Source: Ganoderma boninense (taxonomy: Eukaryota; Basidiomycota; Agaricomycetes; Polyporales; Polyporaceae). Taken from it: a stretch of 64,000 nucleotides of DNA. The stretch lies in assembly GCA_002900995.3 (NCBI GenBank), contig CM035307.1, positions 2,728,001 to 2,792,000 of the forward strand. The letters are read 5' to 3'. A program made the position numbers and the translations under genes. The stretch's first letter is position 1; each line of letters begins with the position of its first letter. The notes beneath the pieces were generated by a model, which saw only the letters and a program-made list of their open reading frames with translations, made no database searches and was not told the origin of the DNA. This document shows, piece by piece, positions 11,268 to 22,275 of this stretch.

Positions 11268-14200
11268 ATGTCCTCTCGCTCCCCATCTCATGACCCCGAC
11301 CCCGCCACCCGCAACACCCACCATCATCCCCCAGCCGAGCTTCGTCTTGATCCCGAACTCTTCACCACCAGCGACGACGTGACCAACCCTCTTCCCTCCC
11401 CTCCCTATCGTCGCGTCGCGTCTACCTCCCAGATCTTCGTCGAGTCCTATCTCGAAGCCTCGCCCGCATACAAGTCTCGTTCACACCTCAACTTGTCCGC
11501 GGTCGATATGTCCTCCAGCGACTTGCATCTCGACGAGAAGCGACACGACTCCCATGATAGCGAGCTTGACAATGGCTCCAAGGGCAAGCATGCCATTCAA
11601 GTCCACTACCAGGACGCGCTTGCTTCACCGCCAGCCCACAGATTCGAGCCTGAGTTCGCCCCAGCTTCCCGCGCCTCATCAATAGCAGGCACCGACGACG
11701 AAGATGACGAAGAAGAATATGATTGGAGCGGCGAGGAAGACTTGGTCGACGAGGAGGCCAAGTTCGAGCATGCGATGGGGGTCAAGAAGACGGAGCGCGG
11801 GTTCGGGTTCATCAAGTGCGTGGTCCCTCTGTAGTTCAGTGGATTGCACGCTCACTCTGGCCTTCGTCTGCCCCCCTCGTCTGCTCGTGTGCCGCGTAGG
11901 CTCGTCACCCTTTTGTTCTCCACCCTCATCGGTTCGACCATCCTCTCCGGCCTTATCATCACTCCGGCGCTCCTCCTCCATTTCTTCTGGTACAAGCCCC
12001 ATCCCACTGATCACCGCAAGTTCGTCAAGGACAATGTCGAAGCATGGCTTTTCTGGGCTGCTGCTAACGTCTCTATCTCTTGGGGGCTGGCACTCATCGT
12101 CGACATTACTCCCGTTGTAATTCGCATTATCATCTCTATTTCATGGGGCCACGTTAGCGAAGTCGTCAAATCACGCTTGGAGCTCTACAACAGCGTGAAA
12201 GGCCCCATCAAGCCCGTGCTATACGCCGCTAGCGGTTGGGTTAGCTGGATCATTCTGTTCAACAACATCTTCACGTTGTATGACATGAACGACGAAGCTC
12301 AGAGCAGAGCGCCGTACACGGCGCGGGTAAGCGTTATTGGCGCATATGCGATCTTGTGCACTGAAACACTGGCACTAGGTCTATGAAGCCATTGAGTTCT
12401 TGTTCTTCCTCGCTCTGGTCATTTGCGGGCAGAAGATGTTGTCCCATTTTATTGGTACGCCTCATGCATTTGCCCCGATGGCTCATTGATCCTGATTCCC
12501 CGCAGCGTTCTCCTTCCACCGCACTGCATATAAGGAACGTCTTGAGGAGATCGGAGAAGCTCTTCGTGCTATCGAGAAGCTGCGGCTGTACCGTCCCAAA
12601 CGGCGGCATGCCGCAAAGACTTCGTACGCTCGCGCGGGCCCATTCTCCGCGTTCTTGCCTTCTGCACATGAGAGGGATCGCTTCCTAAGCTCCCCCGCCA
12701 GCTCTCGAGTGCCTTCGCGGGCGGGTACCCCAGAACCTGGCAGACCGAATGGCGACGACGATCGCGACGCGACCCTCGTCCACAAGATGAAGGGCAAGCA
12801 GCGCACATCCTGGCTCGGGGGCCCGCCGCCCGATCTGTCTGGGGAGCCCAGCGAGGACCGTGGCAAGCCTGAGCTCCAGCTGAACGTGAGCACCGCCGAG
12901 CACCGATACCCACCCTCTCCCCTCGCACGGACTCCCACAACCGCCAATGGCACTTCTCACGCCAAACGCAAGGAGCACGACGAATACGCGGATGAGGATG
13001 CGGCAGCGATGGTGCAGCAGGCGGCCACGACCGCGGCGAAGGCGTTCAAAACGGCCATCCTTCACGACGCGCGGAACATCCAGGGCAAGGACGACGACGA
13101 CCTCGGGGGCCTGATGTGGAACATCGCGTCCGCGGACGAGGCGAAGCGGCTCGCGCGGTCGATCTACACGGCGTTCCGCGCGCCGGGGCGCAACTACCTG
13201 ATCCCGCACGACTTCTACCCGGCGTTCGCGTCGGCGCAGGACGCGGAGCGCGCGTTCAAGGTGTTCGACAAGGACAACAACGGGGACATCTCGCGCGCGG
13301 AGATCAAGACGACGCTGATGAAGGTGTACAAGGAGCGGCGGCTGCTGAGCCGGAGCATGCGCGACGTGGGCCAGGCGATGGGCACGCTCGACAAGATGCT
13401 GCTGCTGATGGCACTCGTCATTCTGTTCTTCATCTCGTTGAGCGTGTTCGGGGTCGACATCGAGAGCTCGCTGACGAGCTTGTACACGATCGGCCTTGGT
13501 GCGAGCTTCATCTTCAAGAACTCGGCGAGCAATGCGTTCGATGCGATTATGTTCTTGTTCGTCACGCAGTAAGTGGATATTTACCAACTGTATAAATGTC
13601 AGTGGCCCGTTACTGACAGCTTATGAATGGTAGCCCATTCGATACAGGTGATCGTTGTTTTATCGAGGGTGAGCGTCTATTAGACCGACCTGTGATCACT
13701 TTTGTTGAGTTCATCTCTGCCCAGACGAGAACCTCGTCGTCAAGAAGATGGGCTTGTTCGCCACGATCTTTACGCGAGCGGATGGCACAGAGACATATTA
13801 TTTCAACAGCCAGTTATTCACTAAATTCATGTGAGTGGTCGCTCGCTTCGTGATTCGCCCACATAATCTTGACCATCCGTTTAATCAGCACGAATGTCCG
13901 GCGAAGCGATGTATGCTCACGTATTCGCCCTCTATATAACTATTCGCTAATGACCATCACTTTAGAAAACAGCTGAAAACGTGACCTTGCATATCTTGTG
14001 GAGGACACCGATAGAGAAGCTCGACCAGCTGGAGAAATGCATGAACAACTGGCTGCAGACGGAGCCCAACCGTTGGTATCAGCCAAGCACGTCCGTCACG
14101 CTGCAGCACATCCACCACCAGCAGTTCCTCGAGATCACCATTGGAATCCCGTACAACAGCAACTGGCAGTAAGCGCGCTTGTCCATTCTCGACTCTTCTC

Positions 14201-14554
14201 CCGCCGTACTGACAGGGTCGGCGCAGGGACTGGGGCTTGCACAACACGCGCAAGACGGCGTTCTGCGCGGCTATCAACTATTACTGCCGCCAGCTCGGCA
14301 TCGTCGCGTACAACACGCCCATCCCGCTTGCCTATGTGCACCCCGAGACCCTCGAGATCGTCTCGGGCGACACGGCGATAGATGATGACGCCGAGGCGAC
14401 CGACGCGGACGCGCCGCCGACTCCTGACCCAGACAGCAAGCCCGCCACGGTACTCGGCTTCACGCCGCCAAGAGAGGACGGTATCCCGAACGGGATGCGG
14501 CCGCGCAAGGCGAAGAGCAGGAAGGCGATGGCCCGCGCGTTCGGCGATTTCTGA
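11268..14554 (+). CDS. EF-hand mechanosensitive ion channel (MscS family, Msy1/Msy2-like)
   Basis: A calcium-regulated mechanosensitive channel of the ER-located Msy1/Msy2 type. The N-terminal ~185 residues are cytosolic, Ser-rich and then very acidic (GTDDEDDEEEYDWSGEEDLV). Membrane segments follow from exon 2 (LVTLLFSTLIGSTILSGLII; NVSISWGLALIVDITPVVIR; WVSWIILFNNIF; FLFFLALVICG). A long linker follows, then a canonical EF-hand loop (FKVFDKDNNGDISRAEIK, about 13258-13312) directly before the MscS pore region (MLLLMALVILFFISLSVFGV; SFIFKNSASNAFDAIMFLFV). The beta domain is spread over several short exons (HPFDTGDRCFIE; DENLVVKKMGLFATIFTRAD; LHILWRTPIEKLDQLEKCMN; LEITIGIPYNSNWQ). The C-terminus is Pro/Asp-rich. 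At least eight introns are present, all in frame and without indels. Confidence 0.92.
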
Positions 14555-14951
14555 ATTGCTTGAAGATGCACTCGTTGGTCCCGTGTGTGCTCAAAATGTA
14601 CACTTGTCGTCCCGTCGTCTTCAGTTTATGTATCCCAACGTTGCGAAGGTTAGTTCTCCTGGCCATTAACATCGTTGGTTTGCCGGTCGCATCAGCGGGG
14701 CAAAGCACTGCATTACATATACAACCTCGCATACTTCGCATCTTGAATACCTCATACATGTATACATGCATGCATAGCACATACCAAATACCTGCATGAT
14801 ATTCTGGCTTTCGGCTTGAATCTCGCAATCTTAACACGAGCTCGGGAGCTGTGCTCCAGCCATATGTGCTCGCGATCTCCAAGCGTAATGATACATTCTT
14901 TACGTGAGACAAGATGATGTACACGTGCAAGATGACATGCAGACATTTCAC

Positions 14952-16781
14952 TCAAGCGGGGCTGATGACGAACCACTTCTGGAAGAGCAATTCGGGGTCG
15001 TATTTCTTCTTGATCTCCTGTAGCCTTTTGTAGTTCGCGCCGAAGTTCGCCTCTGCCTTTGAGGCGGCAACTGGGCTCTCAGCAGGCAGTGCGTCGCTGT
15101 CTGGATTCACAAAGATTGCAGATACAGATATTGAGTATTGCTTCTTTTCGACAGAAGCACGCAGGCCCGGCAGGACACTCACTGTAGTTCCCGTACCCGA
15201 TGTTATCCACAGCCTTGCCCGTAATGAGCCGCAGATCTCGTGGCACGCATCGCGCGAGTACTTGAACACCTCCTCGGACTGCTCCTGGGCGTACACGATG
15301 GCGAGCGCGTTCGCGGTGAGGTTGCGGCGGTACGCTGTGGCGTGGTCGGGGACGCTGTTGGCCTTGCTGAGGGGGATGTGCTCGAAGAGCAGCACGACGT
15401 TGTACTTCTCGGGCTCCGATAGCTCAGAGACGCGCTGGAAGACGGTCGGGAGGAGCGTGCGGGGGAACTCGCGCGGCATGAAGCAGCCTTTCATGTAAAC
15501 GTTCTGGCCAGGCCCGGCGAATGAGTTCTGGCGGAGCGTTGAGGTGAGCTTGGGTCGGGGGCAGGGAACATACTACAAGTTACGAACCTGCAGAGAGTTG
15601 AGGACCTCGTAAGGTTTCTCACTCGTGAAATCGGCAATGGGGTCTAGTGGAAGAGTGTCAGAATGTCAATTTACAGAACGAGGTGGGTGTCCGGCGAGCA
15701 CGGAGGGAGCTCACTTAAATCAAAGAACGCCTTGAAGTTCTCTCTGCCTTCTGCTTCGGAACCGTTGTAGAACATGAAGGCGACAGCACAGGGCTAAATG
15801 GGAACCTCCGCGAGTTAGCTATGAGCTATTTAGACGCACGCCGATCCACACTGACCCGGCGTTCCGGTCCACGAACAAAACCATGCATCATGCCCTCCTT
15901 CGAGGAAGGCTTATTATTCAACCAGGCTTGTGTGATGTCAAGAAGCGCGTGGAGTTTGTCGGGTGAGAAGACGGCCAAGCCACAGAAGATAGTGCGGCGT
16001 TGGGGGTGGAGCTGGAGAACGAACTCAGTGACGACACCGAAGTTTGAACCTGCCCCGCGATGCCCCAGAAGAGGTCCGGGTTCTCTTTCTCGTTGGCTGT
16101 CAGGATGCTGCCATCGGCGGTGACGACGGTGGCCTGAAGTGACGAGTCAATGAAAAGCCAGAAGCGGTAAAATCATCGCTTACCTGGACGAGATTGTCAA
16201 TTGCCAGACCATGGGCACCGCTTAGCCATCCATAACCACCACCCAAGATGAGTCTACTGTAGGTGTTAAATTAATCGGGAGGATAAACCCAGCTTCAAAC
16301 GAACCCGCCGACACCAGTCTAAGATTAGACGATCGGCGAATCTAAGCACATTGCTACATCGAACACGATCGAGAGTACATACATGGTTCACTGTACCGCC
16401 AACGGTCGCGAGGCCATACTCAATCGCAGTCTTGTCGACCGTCTCCCAAATCGCGCCTCCACCCACATAGCCGAGCTTCTTCTCGGCATCAACGGTGACG
16501 CCGTTGAGGTATCGGGAGAGGTCGATCACGAGTCCGCCCTCACTAGAGGACGCGCCAGAAGGGTTATGGCCACCGCCCTTGATGGCGATGAGCAGGCCGG
16601 CCTCCTTCGCGTACTTGACAGCAAGAGCGACGTCCTCTGGATCTTTGACGAAAGCGACAACGGCAGCCTTGCGTGCAGCGTTCTTGGCCCATCGTGCGAT
16701 TGCCTGATCGTAATCGGGGTCGCCAGGCGTGACGATGTCGCCTTTAAAGGCGGCTTTGAACGATTCGAGGCTAGGGGTCAT
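14952..16781 (-). CDS. FAD-linked oxidoreductase, berberine-bridge-enzyme type
   Basis: Predicted oxidase with an N-terminal FAD_binding_4 (PCMH/VAO) domain and a C-terminal BBE domain. From residue 1: MTPSLESFKAAFKGDIVTPG, AIKGGGHNPSGASSSEGGLV (FAD-binding loop with the His), [21 protein letters not shown] after splicing, FGVVTEFVLQLHP, SFAGPGQNVYMKG, and the C-terminal RLQEIKKKYDPELLFQKW. About eight exons. I start at the ATG at 16781; an in-frame ATG at 16862 would add 27 residues that look like leader sequence. Two single-base deletions break the frame: near 16059 (WGI then RGAGSNFG) and near 15230 (ACHEICG then LITGKAVDNIGYGNY). Sequence on both sides is well conserved, so I regard it as functional. 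Substrates of fungal members range from oligosaccharides to alkaloids and polyketides. Confidence 0.85.
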
Positions 16782-17231
16782 AGCGGTCGAAAGTGAAGGA
16801 GGTGGTGGGTATACTGCGCGTGCCGTCGCTTTCTCAATGCCCTTGTGCGTATATCGTGTCATGGCTCCGTAAGGAGAGGGCTTGGCCTGTAGCCGCGGAA
16901 ACAGCTGACGCCGACTCTCAGGCTCAGACCCTCGTGTCTTGCAGCTGCCCGGAATGAACGGTTGCCGGTGGGCGAGGGTGGCGTATTTTGTTACTCACGC
17001 ATTGTTCATACGATAGCTGAGCTACAAAAGCCAGCCAACGGCGCAGGGAATGGTTAAGGGATATGGATAAAGAGGCGCGTAAGCTTAAAGCAGGAGTTAG
17101 AGTGGTTGAGAGCGACGCCACCTGCGCTCCATTCGCTGCCGGCAGTTGCCGGAAGCCGCCGAAGCTGGTGCAGCGTAAGTATTCGTTGACTTGATCTTTG
17201 ACCGAGACGTCGAGGGCCACGGTGCTCGACC

Positions 17232-18353
17232 ATGTTGAATTTCCTGGCATTGTCCCCTTCAGCCGTTCTAAATGTCCTCTTGACACTCTCTTCTTTCACT
17301 GTCCTTTCCCATGCATTCATTCCCGCAATTCCTACCAACATAACCGATGGCCTGGCCAGTCAACAGCAGGGAACGCTCAACGTCTTTTGGTACCCCCAAG
17401 GGACGTTCATCGACCGCACTCGACGCGTCGCTGCCGTTTCAAAAAGTGATCCTGGAATAGCCCTAGTCGGTATATGCGCCGGACCTCACGCTATCCTTCG
17501 AGACTGATCGCATCGCATATAACCTATTTACACAGGGTGCCCTGGTGCACTTCTCTGACCCCGTTGCTGCAAGCTCAACGACCGCAAGTCAGTCGGCGTT
17601 GACTTGCTTATATCATCGATGCTGACCATGTCTATAGCCAAGACACCATGGGTTGCCCTTGTTTCCTGTGATGCAAACTCCACCCACACCCCTGCAGGTT
17701 GATATCTTTGCCCGGGCGAAAAGTCTTGGGGCGGTGGCAGGGGTAGGATCCTATTCTTGAAGACGTCTTGGCACTAACAGTCTGAATGCGCAGCTGTTGT
17801 ATTCCTCGTATTCCCAAACATGCGTCATCAACCCAGGTTACAACGCATCCAGCCCGCCTCTGGACGTGCATGTCTTAACCTCGGCCACTTCGTCCAAGTA
17901 ACGCAGTTCAACCCTCCCGACAAACTTCCTAAAATCTCACATCCTCTTAGGCTGGTCGAATCTCTATTCAACAACGTCAATGCAACTCGTTACGGCTCAT
18001 TCGATGCCCCGACACTGGATACGGAGTTCACGAACGTGACAACCTACCAACAGAGCAAAGTGGCGCCTGACACAGGCTACCTCATGGTCGACATGCTCGC
18101 CAACATGCCCGTCTTCTCCAGCGTGTTCTTCAACCTTGCCGAGCGGAACACCATCGACGTCCGCTTCGGTGCCCACGAGCACGAGCACCGGTAGCGCCGT
18201 CAGTCAAAACGGGTGTGTAGGCAGACATACTGTTACGAAGCGACTCTGGTGTGTAGCGTCTTTAGGCCCTCTTCATCCGGCCTTACTCACCGACATGTTG
18301 TTAGTGCCAAGCTTGCTGCTATGGCGACTGTGTTTGCTTTGGCTGTGATATGA
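17232..18353 (+). CDS. Secreted PA-like-domain protein with hydrophobic tail (tandem copy 1)
   Basis: A clear signal peptide (MLNFLALSPSAVLNVLLTLS, then VLSHA) is followed by IPAIPTNITDG. Splicing short introns gives GALVHFSDPVAAS, TPWVALVSCDANSTHTPADI and LLYSSYSQTCVINPGYN. These resemble protease-associated (PA) lumenal domains of basidiomycete membrane proteins. The later part has SFDAPTLDTEFTNVTTYQQS and PDTGYLMVDMLANMPVFSSV, then a Ser/Thr-rich stretch (SASVPTSTSTGSAVSQNG). It ends in a short hydrophobic tail (AKLAAMATVFALAVI) typical of a GPI signal. N-glycosylation sequons (N-x-S/T) are frequent. An apparent one-base insertion near 18133 must be skipped to join the Thr-rich part. The gene next door is a paralogue. 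Function unknown; likely a cell-surface or vacuolar-pathway protein. Confidence 0.65.
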
Positions 18354-18796
18354 TAGCACGTGCCTCGTAGGCGCTCGAAGGGATGGTCGAGGTTATCCAG
18401 TGCCAGTGGTAGGGAGAGATAATGCATTCATGAATGTGAAACGCTTATAATGTCATATCTCTTCCTAGTCTGATCTATCATACTCAGCACCTCGAGGCCT
18501 CAACTGCCACTCATCAGTTTTCTTTCTTTCTGCAGCACTGATCACTCGTCATACTCGCTGGATCGTGCTGCGTTGCGGAATGCGATGTCATTGAGCCTCG
18601 TGCTATACGATCTATCCAGTACATCTATCCTGTGAAGCTGTGGTTCTCACAATCTGGAACCAGATCAAGGGATGATGGGTATTAACGGTGGCGCCCGCAG
18701 TCCTCTCTGTAGGAAAGCCAGACCACGAACGTTCGTTCGTTCGTCACTTGTATATGTATGGTTGGCAGCGGAGAACGGGTTGGAATACTTGTCGCC

Positions 18797-19874
18797 ATGA
18801 TGCCTCTGTTGTGGAGGCCTCTCACGCTGCTTGTCCTCGCTACTCTCTTTGTGAAGGTGTACTCATACGTCCCGGCACTTCCCTCCAACCAGACCGATAG
18901 CTCGTCGACAGGGATTGAGGGTAGACTGGACGTGTATGTGTACAACGTAACAACTCCGACATCCATCACATTGCGATCGGCTGTCATCCCGCCAAACTAT
19001 TCAGGACTAGGGTTGGTGCGTTCCTCCATTTACACGGGAAGGGGGATGTGTTGACAAATTCCATCCGAAGGGAGCTCTGGTAGGCTCTGGTACACTTCTC
19101 TGACCAAGACGGAGTGGATGCAAACACGTCAGGTATTCCGTCAGGACTACCTGCACTGCCGATATGAGCTGAAGGACATCAACTTCCACAGCGGTCGACT
19201 TGCCATTAACGGTCGTACTCGTCTCTTGCGACTCCAACTCCACAAACCCCTCTCGTGAGGACATATTCTTCCGCGCAAGGGATCTCAAGGCCACTGCTGG
19301 GGTTAGCGTATATCCTTAGCTGATGAAAAGACGCGACTTACGATCCCCCGCTTGTTAGGTGCTGTATTCACTCTACTCTGAGACGTGTGCCCTCACGCCT
19401 GGATACAATGGGACCGATGCCAACATGCCTGTGTACCTCTCTCCGTCCCTGAACACTTCAAGGCAAGTACATCTTCCGATTCATGCCGAGACCCTTCCAC
19501 CCATTGAATTGGTTGTTTTACCCCACCAGGGCAATCGAAGCACTGTTTAGCAAGGTTGACAGCCGCTACGCTGTCTGGGAGTCTCAAACTCTCCAGTCTG
19601 AGTTCTACAACATCTCGACCGACACCCCGAGGAACCCAACGTCGACCCGGGCTATCTCGTTGCCCAAGCGTTTTGGAATGCAAGCGACGCACCAGTGTTC
19701 CCTTCCCCCACTACGCCCCATAAAAACGGAGCTGCCGCCGGTTCTGTCAAAGCTTACTATGTACTGTTCAGGTGAGCTCTAAACGTGGAACAACGAATGC
19801 TTATGTTGGTGGACTGATCGCATCCCCTTAGTGTCCTCAGTGCCTTCACGGTTGTGGCGTTAACTATTGCCTAA
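18797..19874 (+). CDS. Secreted PA-like-domain protein (tandem copy 2)
   Basis: Paralogue of the preceding gene in the same orientation. The signal peptide is MMPLLWRPLTLLVLATLFVK, followed by YSYVPALPSNQTDSS, parallel to FIPAIPTNITDG in copy 1. Shared later landmarks are LYSLYSETCALTPGYNGTD and VDSRYAVWESQTLQSEFYNI, then PNVDPGYLVAQAFWNASDAP and the hydrophobic end VLFSVLSAFTVVALTIA. An ATG 39 bp upstream (18758) would add 13 residues ahead of the signal peptide and is less likely. One base is missing near 19628 (STDTP then EEPNVDPG). Identity to copy 1 is low outside these blocks, so the duplication is old. The hydrophobic end could be a GPI signal or a true membrane segment continuing into the coding-like sequence just downstream. 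Confidence 0.6.
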
Positions 19875-20246
19875 TCCACGACGATCGTTTGTACCTACAT
19901 CAGTTGCTTGACTGCCAGCTATTGAGAAACTGGCCGGGGCGAGGCTTGCCTCGAGTTCCTCGCCTATTCCATATTCTACATCCTGTTGATCACAGTCCGC
20001 ACCGTCTACACTAGAGCAATCTCGGCACCACCAGGGCGCCGAGGGACTAGTATTATGGAGGGCAGCCTTGAACGTTCGTTGCAGGACGCAGACATTGAGC
20101 ATTCTGACACCGACGTCCGCCCCCCCTCCCCTCCGCCAACCATCCGCAAGGATGCGTCTGCTGGTTCGCCATCTTTGGATACACTGGGCACATTCATCCT
20201 TGCAACGGATTGGAAGATATCGAGTCCTTCTTCACAATACCACTAG
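19875..20246 (+). other. Coding-like segment, possible cytosolic tail of PA copy 2
   Basis: Immediately after the stop of PA copy 2, an open frame with good codon bias reads ETGRGEACLEFLAYSIFYIL, then LITVRTVYTRAISAPPGRRG and a Ser/Pro-rich acidic tail (SLERSLQDADIEHSDTDVRP). A membrane segment plus cytosolic tail would make sense as the real C-terminus of PA copy 2, reached through an unrecognised intron or another indel. Its last 50 bp overlap the 3' end of the sugar transporter gene on the other strand. Confidence 0.35.
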
Positions 20247-22036
20247 AGATGCTCCCGTGTAGCGTCTGGTCGGACGTAGAGTCGTCTCGCGTCGTTGCAC
20301 CAGGTACGGCTAAGAACACCCCCGGGAACTTCTCTACCTCTTCCTCTCGGAGAGCCTGGTCGTTGAACACGCTCCCGAGCTCCTCCAAAGTCTTGTGCGC
20401 CGTCTCGGGTAGAAAAAGTACACGAAGATGCCTGAGATGGCGCAGAAGCCCGCGAGGAGGAAGTAGTACCCGCCTGCGATGCTCGCGAAGAGCGGCGGTG
20501 TGATGAAGGCGAGGATGAAGTTGCTAATCCAGTTCGCCGTCGTAGAGAGGGCCATCCCCTTCGCTCGTGCGCGCATTGGGTATATCTCCGCACCGAGGAG
20601 CCACGGTCCCGGACCCCATCTATACGACGGTGTCAGCACTTTATATGGCGGAATAGACTAAAGGTAACAAAAATGCTCACGTAGCCCCGTACATGAAGAG
20701 GTAGAGGCAGACAGCTGTAGCACAGTAGGTTAAGAAGTACTCGAGAAATGGTGGAGGTTTTCGTTGTACCTGCGAAAATGCCGTCTGCCCCAGGCATACG
20801 CGCGTCTCCTTTGGGCAAGGACTCGACATGATACTGAAGGCCTCCGGCGATGCATAGCGCCACGACCAAGGTGAAGCTGCCGACGAGTAGAAACGGCCGT
20901 CGCCCAAGCCTGTCGATCCCGAACATCGTCGGCACGGTCCCAGCACAGTACACGAGCGACACCCCCGCCGCGTACAAGAGAGACTGCTCGATCGAAAACC
21001 CGGCGCGGAGGAGATTCGACGGCAAGAAGTACAGGATGGCGTTGATGCCGTTGAACTGGGCGAAGACCTGGCAGGTGATCCCGACGACGGTGCGGCGCTT
21101 GTACTGCATGAAGACCTGGCGCCAGGACGCCTCGCCGAGGGACTCCTCGAGTTTGATCGCTGCGCGAATCTCCGCGTGTGTGACGCGGACGTGCGTATCG
21201 TCGATGTCTCCGTTTGCGTGGAGATCGGCGAGGACGCGGAGACCCTCGTCAAGGAAGCCGTTCTTGATCAGGAATCGAGGCGTTTCCGGGAGGACGAACG
21301 ACCACAGGACGAGAATGAAGGCAAAGGCAGCCTGGATGATGTATGGACCCTTCCACGAGATCTCGGACGGAAGGGTGAAGAAGAAGCCAAAACCGATCCA
21401 AGAGGAGAGGGCATATCCGAGGTTCAGGCAAATGTACTCGATGGATATGAAGAGGCCGCGGGAGTGCCCAGGTGCGATTTCGCACTGGAGGATGGGGACG
21501 GTCATGGAGAGGATTCCGACGCCGACACCTTGGATAGAGCGGCCGACGATGAGGGACGCCAAATTGGGGGAAACGATTTGAATGATGGCCGCGACGAGAT
21601 AGACGAGCCCACCGATCCGGACTGACATGCGTCTCCCGAGAACGTCGCAGATGTATGCTGCGCATAGCGCTGCAATGAACGCGGTGATGTTGAGACAAGC
21701 CACAGTAATAGCTGGCGTAGAGCAGGGTGGTCAGCCATCAACTCCAATAGGCTCGATGAGCGAGGCTGAAAGTAAAGGATGCGCACCTTGAACATATGGA
21801 TCGACGCCAGTGTCTCCGGTGGTGATTTGCTCCATCGTGACATTCTTCCCAAAGAACCTCCGAATGAACGGCGGCTGTACTTGGAGCGCCGCAATGACAC
21901 CTTGACTGTATCCAAACATCGCGTCCCCCAGTGACGCCAGTGCTGACGAGGTAATGAGTAGCGGACGCCCAACCATCCACCGGGGATAGCGGGGTGTGAA
22001 AGACTTGGGTCTGAGGCTGTCGACGAATACACCCAT
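20194..22036 (-). CDS. Sugar-type MFS transporter
   Basis: Twelve-helix sugar porter (MFS/SP family). The start MGVFVDSLRPKSFTPRYPRW is followed by helix 1 (LLITSSALASLGDAMFGYSQ). Signatures include CDVLGRRMSVRIGG in the loop 2-3 position, the helix-5/6 region ending in PETPRFLIKNGFLDEG, a helix-7 motif QVFAQFNGINAILYFLPS and the second-half loop GIDRLGRRPFLLVG. The last exons give YLFMYGATWGPGPWLLGAEI with the conserved YPMRAR-KG motif and the amphipathic tail LEELGSVFNDQALREEEVEK. One base is missing near 20406 (FYP then ETAHKTLEELG). Four to five introns. It lies 240 bp downstream of the P450 on the same strand. Hexoses, quinate or other polyols are all possible substrates. Confidence 0.88.
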
Positions 22037-22275
22037 GGTTCTCGGACTCAGACCGTAGAGGATAATAGAAGGGAATGAGGAAGGAGAGATTGGTGTAAGC
22101 CACCAAACTAGGATACCGAGCCTTTCTAGAGGCTGACGGGGTGGATAAGGCCGTTTGCTGAGGTATATCATAATCACTAGCATATGTCGACAACATCGTC
22201 CAAAACCCGAGTCCGAGAACGTGCTAGGAAGAAGATGCCAGGTTGAAAATGCAACATGTATGGTGGTCGAATGTG

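Noticed and set aside
12685..13587. 300-codon open frame on the minus strand
   Set aside because: It is exactly antisense to the large exon of the MscS-type channel. GC-rich third positions on the plus strand remove stops from this antisense frame; it is Arg/Val/His-rich with no motif.
15240..15498. Plus-strand frames opposite the BBE oxidase
   Set aside because: Shadow of the conserved minus-strand exon (MKGCFMPREFPRTLLPTVFQ); no independent support.
20850..21581. 243-codon open frame on the plus strand
   Set aside because: Antisense to the main exon of the sugar transporter, which has clear membrane segments and family signatures on the minus strand.
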